From an uncultured Verrucomicrobiae bacterium (GTDB lineage: Bacteria; Verrucomicrobiota; Verrucomicrobiia; Limisphaerales; AAA164-E04), in the NCBI GenBank assembly GCA_951813855.1, contig OX638380.1, positions 4,308,518 to 4,372,517 of the forward strand: 64,000 bases of DNA, given 5' to 3'. The first letter of the stretch is position 1; each line of letters opens with the position of its first letter. Both the position numbers and the translations under genes were made by a program. Below, in pieces: positions 37,965 through 46,970 of the stretch. The notes below the pieces were generated by a model. The model made no database searches. It saw nothing but the letters and a program-made list of their open reading frames with translations, and was not told the origin of the DNA.

Positions 37965-38128
37965 AATGAAAACCCGTCAATGATCATTGACTCGGGTGTA
38001 ATTGATTAGCGGGTTTTGTCGTTGGCTCAATCAGTGGCAAAACAATGGACGGAGGAACACGCCTAGGTAATCGTGCAGCCAATACCTCGGTGTCCGCACC
38101 ATAGACAAATGGAAACCAAGTCAAGTCG

Positions 38129-38710
38129 CCCAGAGTAGCGGAAGCCGTTTGATTCCGCAGGCCCTTTCTTTGCCGTCTCAGCGGCGAAATCCTGGAGCGC
38201 AAACCACCAGCTTCCGGCCACGGCGAGCGAGCTTCCGCCCGGCGACCATCGCCAACGAAGGAGAACTCGCCGCGGACATCGTCGATGACGGATCGAGATT
38301 CCTTCCTGGTCGCCGTCGAATTCATCAGGCCACCCAAGGTAGCGGAAGCCGTTTGATTCCGCAAGACCTTTCTTCGCCGTCTCAGCGGCGAAATCCTGGA
38401 GCGTGAACCACCAGTTCCCGGCCACGGCGAGCGAGCGTCCGCCCGGCGACCATCCTCAACGCAGGAGAACTCGCCGCGGACATCGTCGATGACGGATCGG
38501 GATTCTATCCTGGTCGCCGTCAAATTCATCAGGCCACCCAAGGTAGCGGAAGCCGTTTGATTCCGCAAGACCTTTCTTCGCCGTCTCGGCGGCGAAATCC
38601 TGGAGCGCAAACCATCATCTTCCGGCCACGGCGAGCGAGCGTCCGCCCGGCGACCATCGCCAACGAAGGAGAACTCGCCGAGGACATCGTCGATGACGGA
38701 TCGAGATTCC
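38129..38710. repeat. 204-bp tandem repeat array 2
   Basis: The same unit as at 8775-9426. Complete units at 38298-38501 and 38502-38705, a partial one at 38129-38297 that begins at unit position 36, and 5 bp of a further unit. The copies differ by scattered substitutions, several of them third-position-like. Three frames again remain open across much of it. Its right edge abuts the IS21 end. Confidence 0.92.
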
Positions 38711-39070
38711 ATTCCAGCGCGTCAATTACTTTGCGACACAGCGACAATTACAATGCGACACTTGGGGAACGAGGCGTAAGATTCATTGCATCGGTCGTGG
38801 GGGGCATTCTTCCGGACGGGGTTGAGACGGTTAAGCGGAAAGAGAGAGAGTCGATCTGCTGGAGGTCAAGGGAAGCGACGAGCATCCCGCGAAGGGGTTC
38901 GACGGTTCAAGAAGGGATCGGCGTCGTGACGCAACGAGCGGCCTTCGAGGGCGGGCGTCACCCGTCGAACCTTGCTTTGCTGGTTCGGCGACTTCGGCGG
39001 CCGGCATCCGGATTCTCTTTCTCGTAGGCTGTTGACTCCCTGAGCGGTGGCGACGGGAACGAGACCGCGG

Positions 39071-39946
39071 TCAAGTCGAGGATGGGGATTCCCGAGCCGT
39101 GGGAGTGGCTGGTGAAGAGTCGGTTGTGGCGGGAAGGTTGACGCTGTGAGCCGGCTCGGCAGTGCCGTCGGCCCGGTGATGTTCCCAAGCGGTGCGGCAC
39201 CGATAGCTTTGGGTGTTGATCTCGAAGATGGTGGCGTGGTGTACGAGTCGATCGACCGCGGCGGCGGCGGTGGCTTGGTCGGGAAAGATTCGATCCCATT
39301 GGGCAAAGGGCAGATTGGCGGTGAGGAGGATGGAGCGTTGTTCGTGGCGATCGGAGATCAGTTCGAAGAGGACGGCGCTTTCTTCCCGATCGCGGTTGAC
39401 GCAGGCGAAATCGTCAAGGATGAGGAGGTGGAATTTATGGAGACGTGCGAGCAGTCCCTCGAGATCGAGATGGCGTTGGGCGACCTGCAGTTTCTGGACG
39501 AGGCTGGAGGTTCCGGTGAAGAGCGCCTTGAGGCCCTGGCGCCCGAGGGAGAGGCCGATGGCGGAGGCGAGGTGGCTCTTGCCGACGCCGGGGGGCCCGA
39601 AGATGAGGAGGTTGGCTCCCTTGCGGATCCAGCTGTCTTCGGAGGCGAAGGCCTGACCGCGTGCTTGGGGCGGGGATGGGATGAGGCTAAAATCGAAGCC
39701 TTCGAGGTTCTTGCCGGGGAGGAGTTTGGCCTGCCGGGTATGTCGGTCGATGCGGCGGTTGTCCCTTTCGGTCAATTCGAGTTCGGCGAGGGAGAAGAGA
39801 TATTTTGACGCCGGCCAACCCTCCTTGTCGGCGCGTTGAGCCAGGATCCGCCACTCGGCCTCGATGGAGGGCAATCGCAGCTCGGAGAGCATGAGAGAAA
39901 GTCGGTCGGGATCGAAGGCTTGTGGCGGAGTGGAGCGGATGGTCAT
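39071..39946 (-). CDS. istB: IS21 helper ATPase IstB
   Basis: A 291-residue AAA+ ATPase that selects target DNA and activates the IstA transposase. Walker A is FGPPGVGKSHLASAIG (~residues 116-131), Walker B is LLILDDFACV (~175), and the C terminus has SILLTANLPFAQWDRIFPD. The usual IstB length is about 250-260, so the C-terminal tail (Ser/Pro-rich after ~residue 260) is longer than normal, which suggests a changed stop. Its ATG overlaps the istA stop as ATGA. The frame is intact, but without a working IstA it should be inert. Confidence 0.87.
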   Translation of the reverse strand: MTIRSTPPQAFDPDRLSLMLSELRLPSIEAEWRILAQRADKEGWPASKYLFSLAELELTERDNRRIDRHTRQAKLLPGKNLEGFDFSLIPSPPQARGQAFASEDSWIRKGANLLIFGPPGVGKSHLASAIGLSLGRQGLKALFTGTSSLVQKLQVAQRHLDLEGLLARLHKFHLLILDDFACVNRDREESAVLFELISDRHEQRSILLTANLPFAQWDRIFPDQATAAAAVDRLVHHATIFEINTQSYRCRTAWEHHRADGTAEPAHSVNLPATTDSSPATPTARESPSST

Positions 39947-40980
39947 GGCGAAAGGCGGTTACCGAGCAGATTGGAGTACTGACCGAGGTTACCCACGGCG
40001 ACGTCTTGCCGAGGAAGGGAAGGCTCCTGGAACGCAAAGCGTGTTCTCAGGGACTCGACATCGGGGAGGGAGCCGGTCCGGAGCGCTGCTTCGATGGCGT
40101 CGGCGATTTCCGCTTCGCAGCCGTTTTCGTGGGCCAAGGCAAGGAACTCGACGGTGAGACGGCACGCTTGTTTTTCGCTCACGGATTCCTTCACTTGATC
40201 GAAGAAGTGGCGATAGGCCTCTCGAGGAAAGAGCTCATTGCGGTAGGTCAGACGTGCCAGAGCCATGGGTTGGCGCTTCAGGGACTGGATGACGTGCCGA
40301 TAATCGATGACGTTGGGACGGTGAGTCCGATGTCCGCGAGGCAGGGTTTCGATCTTCGTCGCTCCCTGGAAGAGTTCGATCCGGTCATCGAAGATGCGAG
40401 CCTTGAGTCGGTAGCTGATGAGTCGCGAAGGCACTGAGTCGTCAACCTTTCGAATGCGGCAGCCGGCGGTGCTGGTCACCGTGACCATGACCTCTTCGCA
40501 GTCGCAAGGATTCGACGGCGGCAGCGGGTTCAGCTGGCCCCGTTCGGTCTCGATGTCCTTCGCCATCCTGACGTTTTCACGAGCGACGATATCCGCGACG
40601 AAAGTTCGGTAGGCGTCCAGGCACTCGAACTCCCGGGATCCTCGGAGTTCCAGCTCACCTCGAACCCGGTCCTTGAGATGACGGTGGGCGTTTTCGATGG
40701 CGCCGTTCTCGTGGCCCACGCCCCGGTTGTTGCGAGATGGTTTCATCCCGTAGGGTTCGCACCGGGCTTTGACGCGTCCGGTCAAGTCCTCCGCTACGTC
40801 CTGGGCCAGATTGCGGAAGGCAACGGAGAGACGGTCGGTTCAGAGCTCGTGGGGGACTCCGCCCAGTTCGGCGAAGGCACCCTGAATTCCCTCGGCCAAG
40901 GCGGTGAAGGACTCGCCGTTAATGACCACGGAGACGTATCGGTAGCACGACCATGGGAGGCGAAAGTGGGCTTGTGTCCC
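39943..40980 (-). pseudogene. istA: IS21 transposase IstA, 5'-truncated with a stop codon
   Basis: The frame reads HFRLPWSCYRYVSVVINGES, then ALAEGIQGAFAELGGVPHEL, a TGA at 40840-40842, and TDRLSVAFRN. It goes on with RGVGHENGAIENAHRHLKDR (the catalytic-type E region of the DDE integrase core) to a normal C-terminal domain. The family usually has arginine at the stop (HELRTDRLS), so CGA to TGA explains it. The first half, with the HTH and first catalytic Asp, is missing because homology ends at the 16-bp junction sequence (40971-40986). A restart after the stop would yield a 280-residue fragment. Certainly non-functional as a transposase. Confidence 0.82.
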
Positions 40981-41083
40981 ATTTGGTGGTGTAGGAGTTG
41001 ATTCCTAGAGGCCCCAAATGGGACACAAGTTGATCTGTCTTCAGTGGGAATTGCTGACTTTTTTCGATACCTGAATAGTTACC
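40971..41083 (-). repeat. Terminal inverted repeat of the 4.86-kb element, right, with hairpin
   Basis: Near-perfect inverse of 36221-36333 (two differences). Hairpin arms at 40971-40986 and 41014-41029, IS-type 18-mer at 41039-41056, outer edge ending CCTGAATAGTTACC at 41083. Confidence 0.9.
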
Positions 41084-41090
41084 GGAAAAA
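41084..41090. repeat. Possible target-site duplication, right
   Basis: GGAAAAA, identical to 36214-36220 and in the mirror position with respect to the element. Confidence 0.6.
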
Positions 41091-41339
41091 GACGCATTCG
41101 CAATCGAATGTCCCGGATTAATCGAGCTCCGCCGCGCTTGCGTCCCGTCGGCGTAGCAGTGAGGCCGCCGGGGATCGAAAGATTTCGAACGGCCGACCGG
41201 TTCCAAGGTCTCTTCCCAGCGACGATCACAGTTTTTGTTCGGGGTGAACGCGCTCTGGATATGTTTGAGTTCCTTCTTGGACAGTCCCGCCGGGGCCGGT
41301 TGTCATTAACACGCTGCGATCAGGTGACGTCCCGTTAAC

Positions 41340-44042
41340 TCAAAAAGTATAAGTGGTTTTGAGATAATAGAACCCTCCGTTGAAACCGAAAGGCGAGTAT
41401 TCCGGGTAGACGGCTCCGAAGATGCCGGCAATTGCCGGGGGATGTTTTTCCGGATAAACGTCGAAAAGATTTTGAGCGCCAGCTGCCAGACGCAGTTGCT
41501 TAGCCAAGGTGTAACCCAGTTCCATATCCGTCAACCAACGGGCTCCCGAGGTCGTTCGTCGCGAGTTGGCGTGATAGGAAACGAAATCGTCGTAGTAATG
41601 CAGGCGAATCAAACCGTCGAAGTTTCCCTGAACGTGAGTGACCGCGAAGGTGCCTCTAACGTCGGGCAAACTGTGCTCCAATTGATCGATAAGTTTGGGG
41701 GTGATGGCCGCGTCATTCTTGATGCTTCCCTTGTCGACTTGCGTCACGCTTAGATTGGCCCCAAGGGAGAGGGTGGTGACCCCGGTTTCGCGGGAAACGG
41801 GATAGTTGACGACCAAGTCGACTCCCTGAGTGGTCGTATCGAAGAAATTGCTGAAAAAGCGGTATTTCTTGACATTAAACGGGTTGGGCGCGTTCGCGGG
41901 ATAATCAATGGTATCGGTGAGCGCGATACGGTCGCTGACCTTGATATGGAAATAATCCAAGGTCAGATTCAGGGGGTGCAAATCCACGACGGTGCCGATG
42001 CTGAAATTGATCGAGGTTTCGGGCTCCAGCAAGGGGAGGGGGTCACCGGCGTTGGGCGATTCGGGGGGCAAGGTGATACCGACGGCGTTGAGCGCGTCGG
42101 GGGGCAGGGTGGCTGTGTCCACGAGCCTCACTTGACCGGAGGTGTCCGTAGTGAAAGTCGTGCTTTCCCGTCGGATTTTGGTTTGGCCGACACTGGGAGC
42201 GCGGAACCCGGTACTGAGCGAACTGCGCAGCGCCATTTTGGGGACCGCTTGCCAGCGGACGGTCACTTTACCGTTGAGCGTTTCTCCGATATTGCCTTCG
42301 TAGCTTTCGAACCGCACGGCGGTTCCCAGCAGTATTTTTTCGGTTGCGTCGGCTTCCAGATCCAGGTAGGAGCTGATGCTGCCCCGGTCGGTAATGCTGG
42401 CGTTTTCCGGTCGAAAACCGGTCCAGCCGTTAGAGCCGACCGAAAAGCCCTGATCCACCAAACCGCCGGTATCGGTATCCCGCCACCAGGAATATTCGTC
42501 TCCCGCTTCCAATTCGAATTCCTCGACTCGATATTCCCATCCCAATGCGACGTTCAACGGAGAATAAAACAGATCGATATCGAAGAGGCGTGACAGATCG
42601 ATATTAAAGGTTTGATCGGTTTCGATCAGATTGCCCGGTCGGAAACGGGTGGGAAAACTGTTCGGATCGTCGATGAAATCCGGATGAGCGATCATTTGGG
42701 CGTTGACGGTGTCTCTGATGAAGAATTCGGTTTTGTGCTGTCCGATACCGGCACCGAGGTCGTAATTCCAACCGTTTTCCCATTCGCCCCTCAGTCCCCC
42801 GGTTAAGGAAACGTCGGTGATCGTTCCGCCGAATTGAGGCGTGAACCCTTCCCGCAGCCGATGGTTGTAGACGAAGAAATCGGGATGGCCGGCGATAACC
42901 TTCAAATCCTCTGGATTAGGCGTTCCGTCCGGGTCGATCCTGACTGCAGGCACGGTACTCGGATCGGGTTGTTCTCGCAGGTCGGCGACTTTGATGGCGG
43001 TAAAAGGTTGGTTCGGATCGAAAAACACGCCGATTCGATCGGTAGGATTTCGGTAATAGAATCCGCCCTCGGTTTCACGCCGGGAAAAACTGGGCATCAG
43101 GTAGATTTGGGCACGCTCTCCCAGGTTGAGACCGAGGTTGCCGAAGAATTTGAGATTCTCGTCGATCGCCGGTGACCCCCAAACTTGGGCATAGGGTCGA
43201 CGGATGTACGGGCTGATGTGATCGCGGTCGGCCTCGATCAGGGCTTGGGCGTCGGCTCGTTGGATGCTACGGCTGGTGGCTTGGATTTCAGTGTATTCGA
43301 AACTGAAATTCGCGTAGCCGCCGTTGAGTAGCGACCAAGACATCCCGGTATTGGCCGCGACGGTAAACGCCGCGCCGTCGCCTTGGTAGTGCTGGCCCCA
43401 GCGAGTTTCGACGGTGCCGGCTTGGGGCGAGTCCTTGAGGACGAGATTGATCACCCCGGCGATCGCGTCGGAACCGTATTGAGCCGAAGCGCCGTCTCTC
43501 AGCAGTTCGACCCGTTTCAAGGCGATATAGGGGATCGATTGCAAATCGGGGCCTTGAGCGCCATCGGAAAGTCCGCCACCGAGAAAAGTGACGAGTGAAG
43601 CGCGGTGCCGCCGTTTGCCGTTGATCAAAATCAGGGTCGAGTCTGAAGAAAGTCCCCGGAGATTCGCCGGTCGCACCAAGGTTCCGGCTCCGCTGATGGG
43701 GTGGTCGCTGATGTTGAACGACGGAATGACCGTCGATAGCATCGAGTCTAATTTCGTCGTTCCTTGGGCGGAAAGAGTGGAGCCGTCGATCAAATCCACG
43801 GGAACCGGCGAGTCCGGCACAGAACCCGTTTTTCGACGAGATCCGACCATCAATACCCGTTCCAACGCGATAGTTTCCGATTGTATTTCCGGTGCAGCGG
43901 TTGGGCTGTCGCCGGTCGGCGGATTCGCCTCGATCGGTTCTTGGCCTGCGATAACTACGGAAGATGCCAAAGCGATCAAGCACAACGAAACTTTTTGAAC
44001 CGGCGGGACGTTCCCATAGGTGCTTACGCTTAAAATTTTCAT
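41340..44042 (-). CDS. TonB-dependent receptor
   Basis: A 900-residue outer-membrane receptor. Signal peptide (VSLCLIALASSVVIAGQ), TonB-box region with ETIALERVLMVGSR, plug with PVPVDLIDGSTLSAQG, PANLRGLSSDSTLILINGKR and VELLRDGASAQYGSDAIAGV, and a barrel ending GGFYYLKTTYTF with a terminal Phe. The VLINGKRRH and ELLRDGASAQYGSDAIAGVI motifs place it with the large receptor class often used for carbohydrates, vitamins or other organics, unlike the FecA pair at 23-28 kb. No substrate can be named. Start ATG at 44042. It lies just outside the right end of the 4.86-kb element with 256 bp between. Confidence 0.9.
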   Translation of the reverse strand: MKILSVSTYGNVPPVQKVSLCLIALASSVVIAGQEPIEANPPTGDSPTAAPEIQSETIALERVLMVGSRRKTGSVPDSPVPVDLIDGSTLSAQGTTKLDSMLSTVIPSFNISDHPISGAGTLVRPANLRGLSSDSTLILINGKRRHRASLVTFLGGGLSDGAQGPDLQSIPYIALKRVELLRDGASAQYGSDAIAGVINLVLKDSPQAGTVETRWGQHYQGDGAAFTVAANTGMSWSLLNGGYANFSFEYTEIQATSRSIQRADAQALIEADRDHISPYIRRPYAQVWGSPAIDENLKFFGNLGLNLGERAQIYLMPSFSRRETEGGFYYRNPTDRIGVFFDPNQPFTAIKVADLREQPDPSTVPAVRIDPDGTPNPEDLKVIAGHPDFFVYNHRLREGFTPQFGGTITDVSLTGGLRGEWENGWNYDLGAGIGQHKTEFFIRDTVNAQMIAHPDFIDDPNSFPTRFRPGNLIETDQTFNIDLSRLFDIDLFYSPLNVALGWEYRVEEFELEAGDEYSWWRDTDTGGLVDQGFSVGSNGWTGFRPENASITDRGSISSYLDLEADATEKILLGTAVRFESYEGNIGETLNGKVTVRWQAVPKMALRSSLSTGFRAPSVGQTKIRRESTTFTTDTSGQVRLVDTATLPPDALNAVGITLPPESPNAGDPLPLLEPETSINFSIGTVVDLHPLNLTLDYFHIKVSDRIALTDTIDYPANAPNPFNVKKYRFFSNFFDTTTQGVDLVVNYPVSRETGVTTLSLGANLSVTQVDKGSIKNDAAITPKLIDQLEHSLPDVRGTFAVTHVQGNFDGLIRLHYYDDFVSYHANSRRTTSGARWLTDMELGYTLAKQLRLAAGAQNLFDVYPEKHPPAIAGIFGAVYPEYSPFGFNGGFYYLKTTYTF

Positions 44043-44810
44043 TTTCCAAGTTCGGAGATCGATTAATTTTCGGTGCCCCTATTGAATTAATCCCGCTGCT
44101 GCTTTGGGAACTGGTTCCTCTTGGTTTGTCAGTAAAAACAACGGTTTTTTTATCTGAGGCGCCAGGTCGAAGGCCTTGAATTCAATTGGCTATTAGCTTG
44201 TCGGCTAGCTCTTCGGCAGAACGTCGCAAGGTCGAGATGACAGCTCATCCTTGTTTTTCGCCAGCTCCGAGCACTCCTCGGAGCACGGCGAAATCTGCGG
44301 CGCTTCGCTGGGAGCGAACGTCACCGGAGATCATCAGGCACCGCTTCATCGTCTTCCAAGAGCACTTCGCAAGGTTATTCGTGAAGAGAATCGTCTTAGT
44401 CGAACACGAATCTGAGCGATTCCTCTCGTTACTCTGGCAACCGCTCCGCCGGATAATGACCGGGACATTTTTTCGAGGCCCCTGCTTGCCGGCTAGCAAC
44501 GGCGGCAGTGAAACCGAAGAGATTTGGTGTCTTGGCAGTTACCTTTTGTCAATCGAAATAACGCGAGTATACTCGAATCGTCTTTGGCGAACGATTGCGA
44601 AACGCTCCGGCGTGAGATCAGGGCCGACGATCGGAACGGGGTAAGCACAGGTTTCGTTTTTTTCTGGAGCCATCAGTTTGCCTCATGCCGGAGGATAACT
44701 GAATCTGGAGATCGGGAACATCGTTGGAATGAACGTCCGTAGCTTGGCGTCGCCTTTCCGGTTCATTCGCACTTTGTTGTGATATCCGATGGCACTATGG
44801 TAGCTTCAAC
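44043..44810. other. 770-bp intergenic stretch, nothing recognised
   Basis: Overlapping frames at 44186-44644 (plus) and 44245-44499 (minus) show no family motif I can defend. The promoter of the TonB receptor must be here. Confidence 0.5.
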
Positions 44811-45323
44811 ATGGGAGGATCGAACGAACCAAACGATCGGGACGCAGGGAAGCGATCGAATTTGGAAACGGGTTCGGTCGCCCCGTCGGTCACTCGCCTG
44901 TTCGTTTACGGCACGCTGCGGCCGGAATTAAAGGATGTTTCGGGATGCCGATTGATTCAGAAAAGCCGATCGCTGGGTCTGGGGTGGGTGACCGGAAAAT
45001 TGTATGACCGAGGGGAATATCCCGTAGCCGTCCCGGCTTCCGCCTCAAGGTTCCGAGTTTGGGGCGAAGTGTTGGAAATCGGTTCCGATCCGGCACTTTG
45101 GCGTCAGTTGGACGTCTACGAAGATTATGACCGGCGCTGTTTGCAGCGTTCTCATTTCCTTCGGAAGGTTGTCGAGGTGGCCATGAACGATTCCCGAAAA
45201 ATCCCGGCTCAGATTTATTGGTACCGCTTCTCGGTCGCCGGGCTCGAAGCCATTCCGGGAGGGAACTATTTCGATTTTTTACTTAATAACGATCGAGCCG
45301 ATTCGTTTCGGTATTTCCGCTGA
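44811..45323 (+). CDS. Gamma-glutamylcyclotransferase-like (GGCT/AIG2) protein
   Basis: A 170-residue protein. After a hydrophilic 25-residue N terminus it has RLFVYGTLRPELKDVSG, the nucleotide-like binding loop of the GGCT/AIG2 fold, then GWVTGKLYDRGEYPVAVP, VWGEVLEIG and QLDVYEDYDRR, where the family's catalytic glutamate lies (E in VYEDY). Members release 5-oxoproline from gamma-glutamyl dipeptides or gamma-glutamylamines; the exact substrate cannot be read. Cytoplasmic. It has gene-free sequence on both sides and no operon partner. Confidence 0.82.
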   Translation: MGGSNEPNDRDAGKRSNLETGSVAPSVTRLFVYGTLRPELKDVSGCRLIQKSRSLGLGWVTGKLYDRGEYPVAVPASASRFRVWGEVLEIGSDPALWRQLDVYEDYDRRCLQRSHFLRKVVEVAMNDSRKIPAQIYWYRFSVAGLEAIPGGNYFDFLLNNDRADSFRYFR

Positions 45324-46162
45324 CCGATCCCATTGAGCCTTTCGGCCGCCTGCTACCCCGGCTTGGGATTGATGGCTTCGACGAGCGTTAGGGGGGAATA
45401 GATTCCTTGGGAGCTAATCCGCACTGGGGCAGTTCAGGTGACGTACGAAAAAATCGCGGTCGGACAGGCGGAGGCCGATCGTGGTCGAACGGATGGAGCG
45501 AGTGGCGAGGAAGCCGCTCCGGCGGCATGATCTCTATGGCGGTGTTGCGATGCCGAATTTCGGACGAAATCGTCCCGATCAGATCGGTGAGCGGAATCGC
45601 TCGCCCCGTCATTCGAATCGCCGTTGGATCCCGCGGTATCCGGATTTTGCCCGAGCGCGATCTGAAGCGTCCGGGTTGTCGTTAGCGGCCGAAGGCGACT
45701 TGAGATGCCCCGCCGGGTTCGGCCCGAAGCTTGAAATCCGGTGTTGTCTGTTTTGGTCGGCTTGTTTCGGGAATCAGAACTCGGAATCCACCGGGAAACG
45801 CCGGGCGTTCCTGAAGACGATCGGAATCGTTCGTCCGGGACGCGAACGGTCGATTAGGAAAATCGACCGTCTCGGACGCGACCGCAAAGCGGGAATGCAG
45901 GTCCTTTCGTGACGCCGTGGAGCGGAGGCGTTCGGTTTCAGTGGCAGCGGTTTCGTAATCGTTATCGAACAGGATTTCAATCGGTTCGGTTGTTGCTGGG
46001 TAACGAAACTGTTCGGTAGTTCTTCGGTCGGCTCGCCGCGGCGATTGCGTCGGTTTTCCTCGCGGCAGAGAAATTTTTCCCGGTCGGCGGCAGGGGCCGA
46101 AGGGACGCCCTAATCCGCTTTCCTATCGACATTAGGATAAATAACGGGTAGGTCTCGAAGCT
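45324..46162. other. 840-bp intergenic stretch, nothing recognised
   Basis: GC-rich with only shadow-like frames. No terminator, tRNA or operator was identified. It precedes the SDR-LarA operon and must contain its promoter. Confidence 0.55.
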
Positions 46163-46969
46163 GTGAATCGATTCGATTTAACCGGGGAAATCGCCGTCGT
46201 TATCGGGGGGACGGGCAGCTTGGGAGGCGCTATCGCGGAAGGTTTAGGCGAGGCCGGCGCCGAAGTTTTCGTTCTCGGACGTCATCGTCAGCGGGGGGAA
46301 GAACGAGTGGCTAACATCGTCGCGAAGGGAGGAAAGGGTGCGTTTCTGGAAGCCGACGCGACCGATCGGAGCGGCTTGGAGTCGGTTCGGGACCGGTTGA
46401 TTCCGGGAAACGGAACGCCATCGATTTTGATTAACGCCGCCGGAGGCAACGATCCCCGGGTAACCGTAACCGAAGACAATCCGTTCGAAAATATTTCTCC
46501 GGAATCGTGGCGGAACAATCTGGCCTTGAATTTGGAAGGCGGCGCGTTGTTTCCCTGTCAGGTTTTCGGCGCGGCGATGGTTTCGGCCGGGAAGGGCAGT
46601 ATCGTCAATATCGCCAGCGTATCGGCACACCTGCCTCTTTCCCGGGTCGTAACCTACTCGGCGGCGAAGTCGGCCGTGCTTAATTTGACGAATTTTTTAG
46701 CTCGGGAGTGGGCGGCGAAAGGCGTGCGGGTAAATTCGATCACGCCGGGATTTTTTCCTGCCGAACAAAATCGCCGGTTGTTGTTCCAGTCCGACGGCAG
46801 CCCCACTGAGCGTGCGGCGTCCATCTTGCGGCATACGCCGATGGGACGGTTCGGAACGTCCGAAGAGTTAGTCGGAGCGGCTTTGTTTCTGGCGTCTTCC
46901 CGAGCCAGCGGTTTCGTAACCGGTACCGATATCCGGGTGGACGGAGGCTTTTTATCCCAAACCATCTGA
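46163..46969 (+). CDS. SDR-family oxidoreductase
   Basis: A 268-residue classical short-chain dehydrogenase, cytoplasmic. Cofactor motif GGTGSLGGAIAEGLGEAG (~11-28), catalytic Ser in NIASVSAH (~155), and YSAAKSAV with Tyr-x3-Lys (~170), ending VTGTDIRVDGGFLSQTI. The GRH after the second strand hints at NADP(H). Its family neighbours include uronate/mannonate oxidoreductases and gluconate dehydrogenases, so a sugar-acid substrate is plausible. GTG start at 46163. It is followed after 1 bp by a LarA-like racemase, which supports a shared hydroxy-acid or sugar-acid pathway (inference). Confidence 0.87.
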   Translation: MNRFDLTGEIAVVIGGTGSLGGAIAEGLGEAGAEVFVLGRHRQRGEERVANIVAKGGKGAFLEADATDRSGLESVRDRLIPGNGTPSILINAAGGNDPRVTVTEDNPFENISPESWRNNLALNLEGGALFPCQVFGAAMVSAGKGSIVNIASVSAHLPLSRVVTYSAAKSAVLNLTNFLAREWAAKGVRVNSITPGFFPAEQNRRLLFQSDGSPTERAASILRHTPMGRFGTSEELVGAALFLASSRASGFVTGTDIRVDGGFLSQTI

Positions 46970-46970
46970 C

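Larger units (their letters stand above)
38711..40980 (-). mobile_element. IS21-family remnant
   Basis: Carries istB and the C-terminal part of istA in the family order with a 4-bp overlap. The left end near 38718-38770 shows the repeated GCGACA/GCGACAATTAC units typical of IS21 ends. The right end is missing: istA runs straight into the hairpin of the 4.86-kb element. About 330 bp between istB and the left end (38740-39070) holds no gene. Confidence 0.75.
36221..41083. mobile_element. 4.86-kb inverted-repeat-bounded element with cargo
   Basis: Ends are 113-bp near-perfect inverted repeats (two differences seen), each starting GGTAACTATTCAGG and holding a hairpin, with 7-bp direct repeats outside. 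Contents: a gene-free stretch, a DUF6338-like membrane gene with a coupled 47-codon ORF, a 204-bp repeat array, and an IS21 remnant whose istA is cut at the right hairpin. It has no intact transposase of its own, so it would need one in trans or is dead. The 18-bp terminal repeat of the active-looking IS at 2795-4886 lies inside each end. Alternatively it is two inverted copies of a ~113-bp MITE that happen to flank the region. Confidence 0.6.

Noticed and set aside
44186-44644. 152-residue plus-strand frame
   Set aside because: No start signal or family motif, overlaps an equally poor minus-strand frame, and lies in gene-free sequence.
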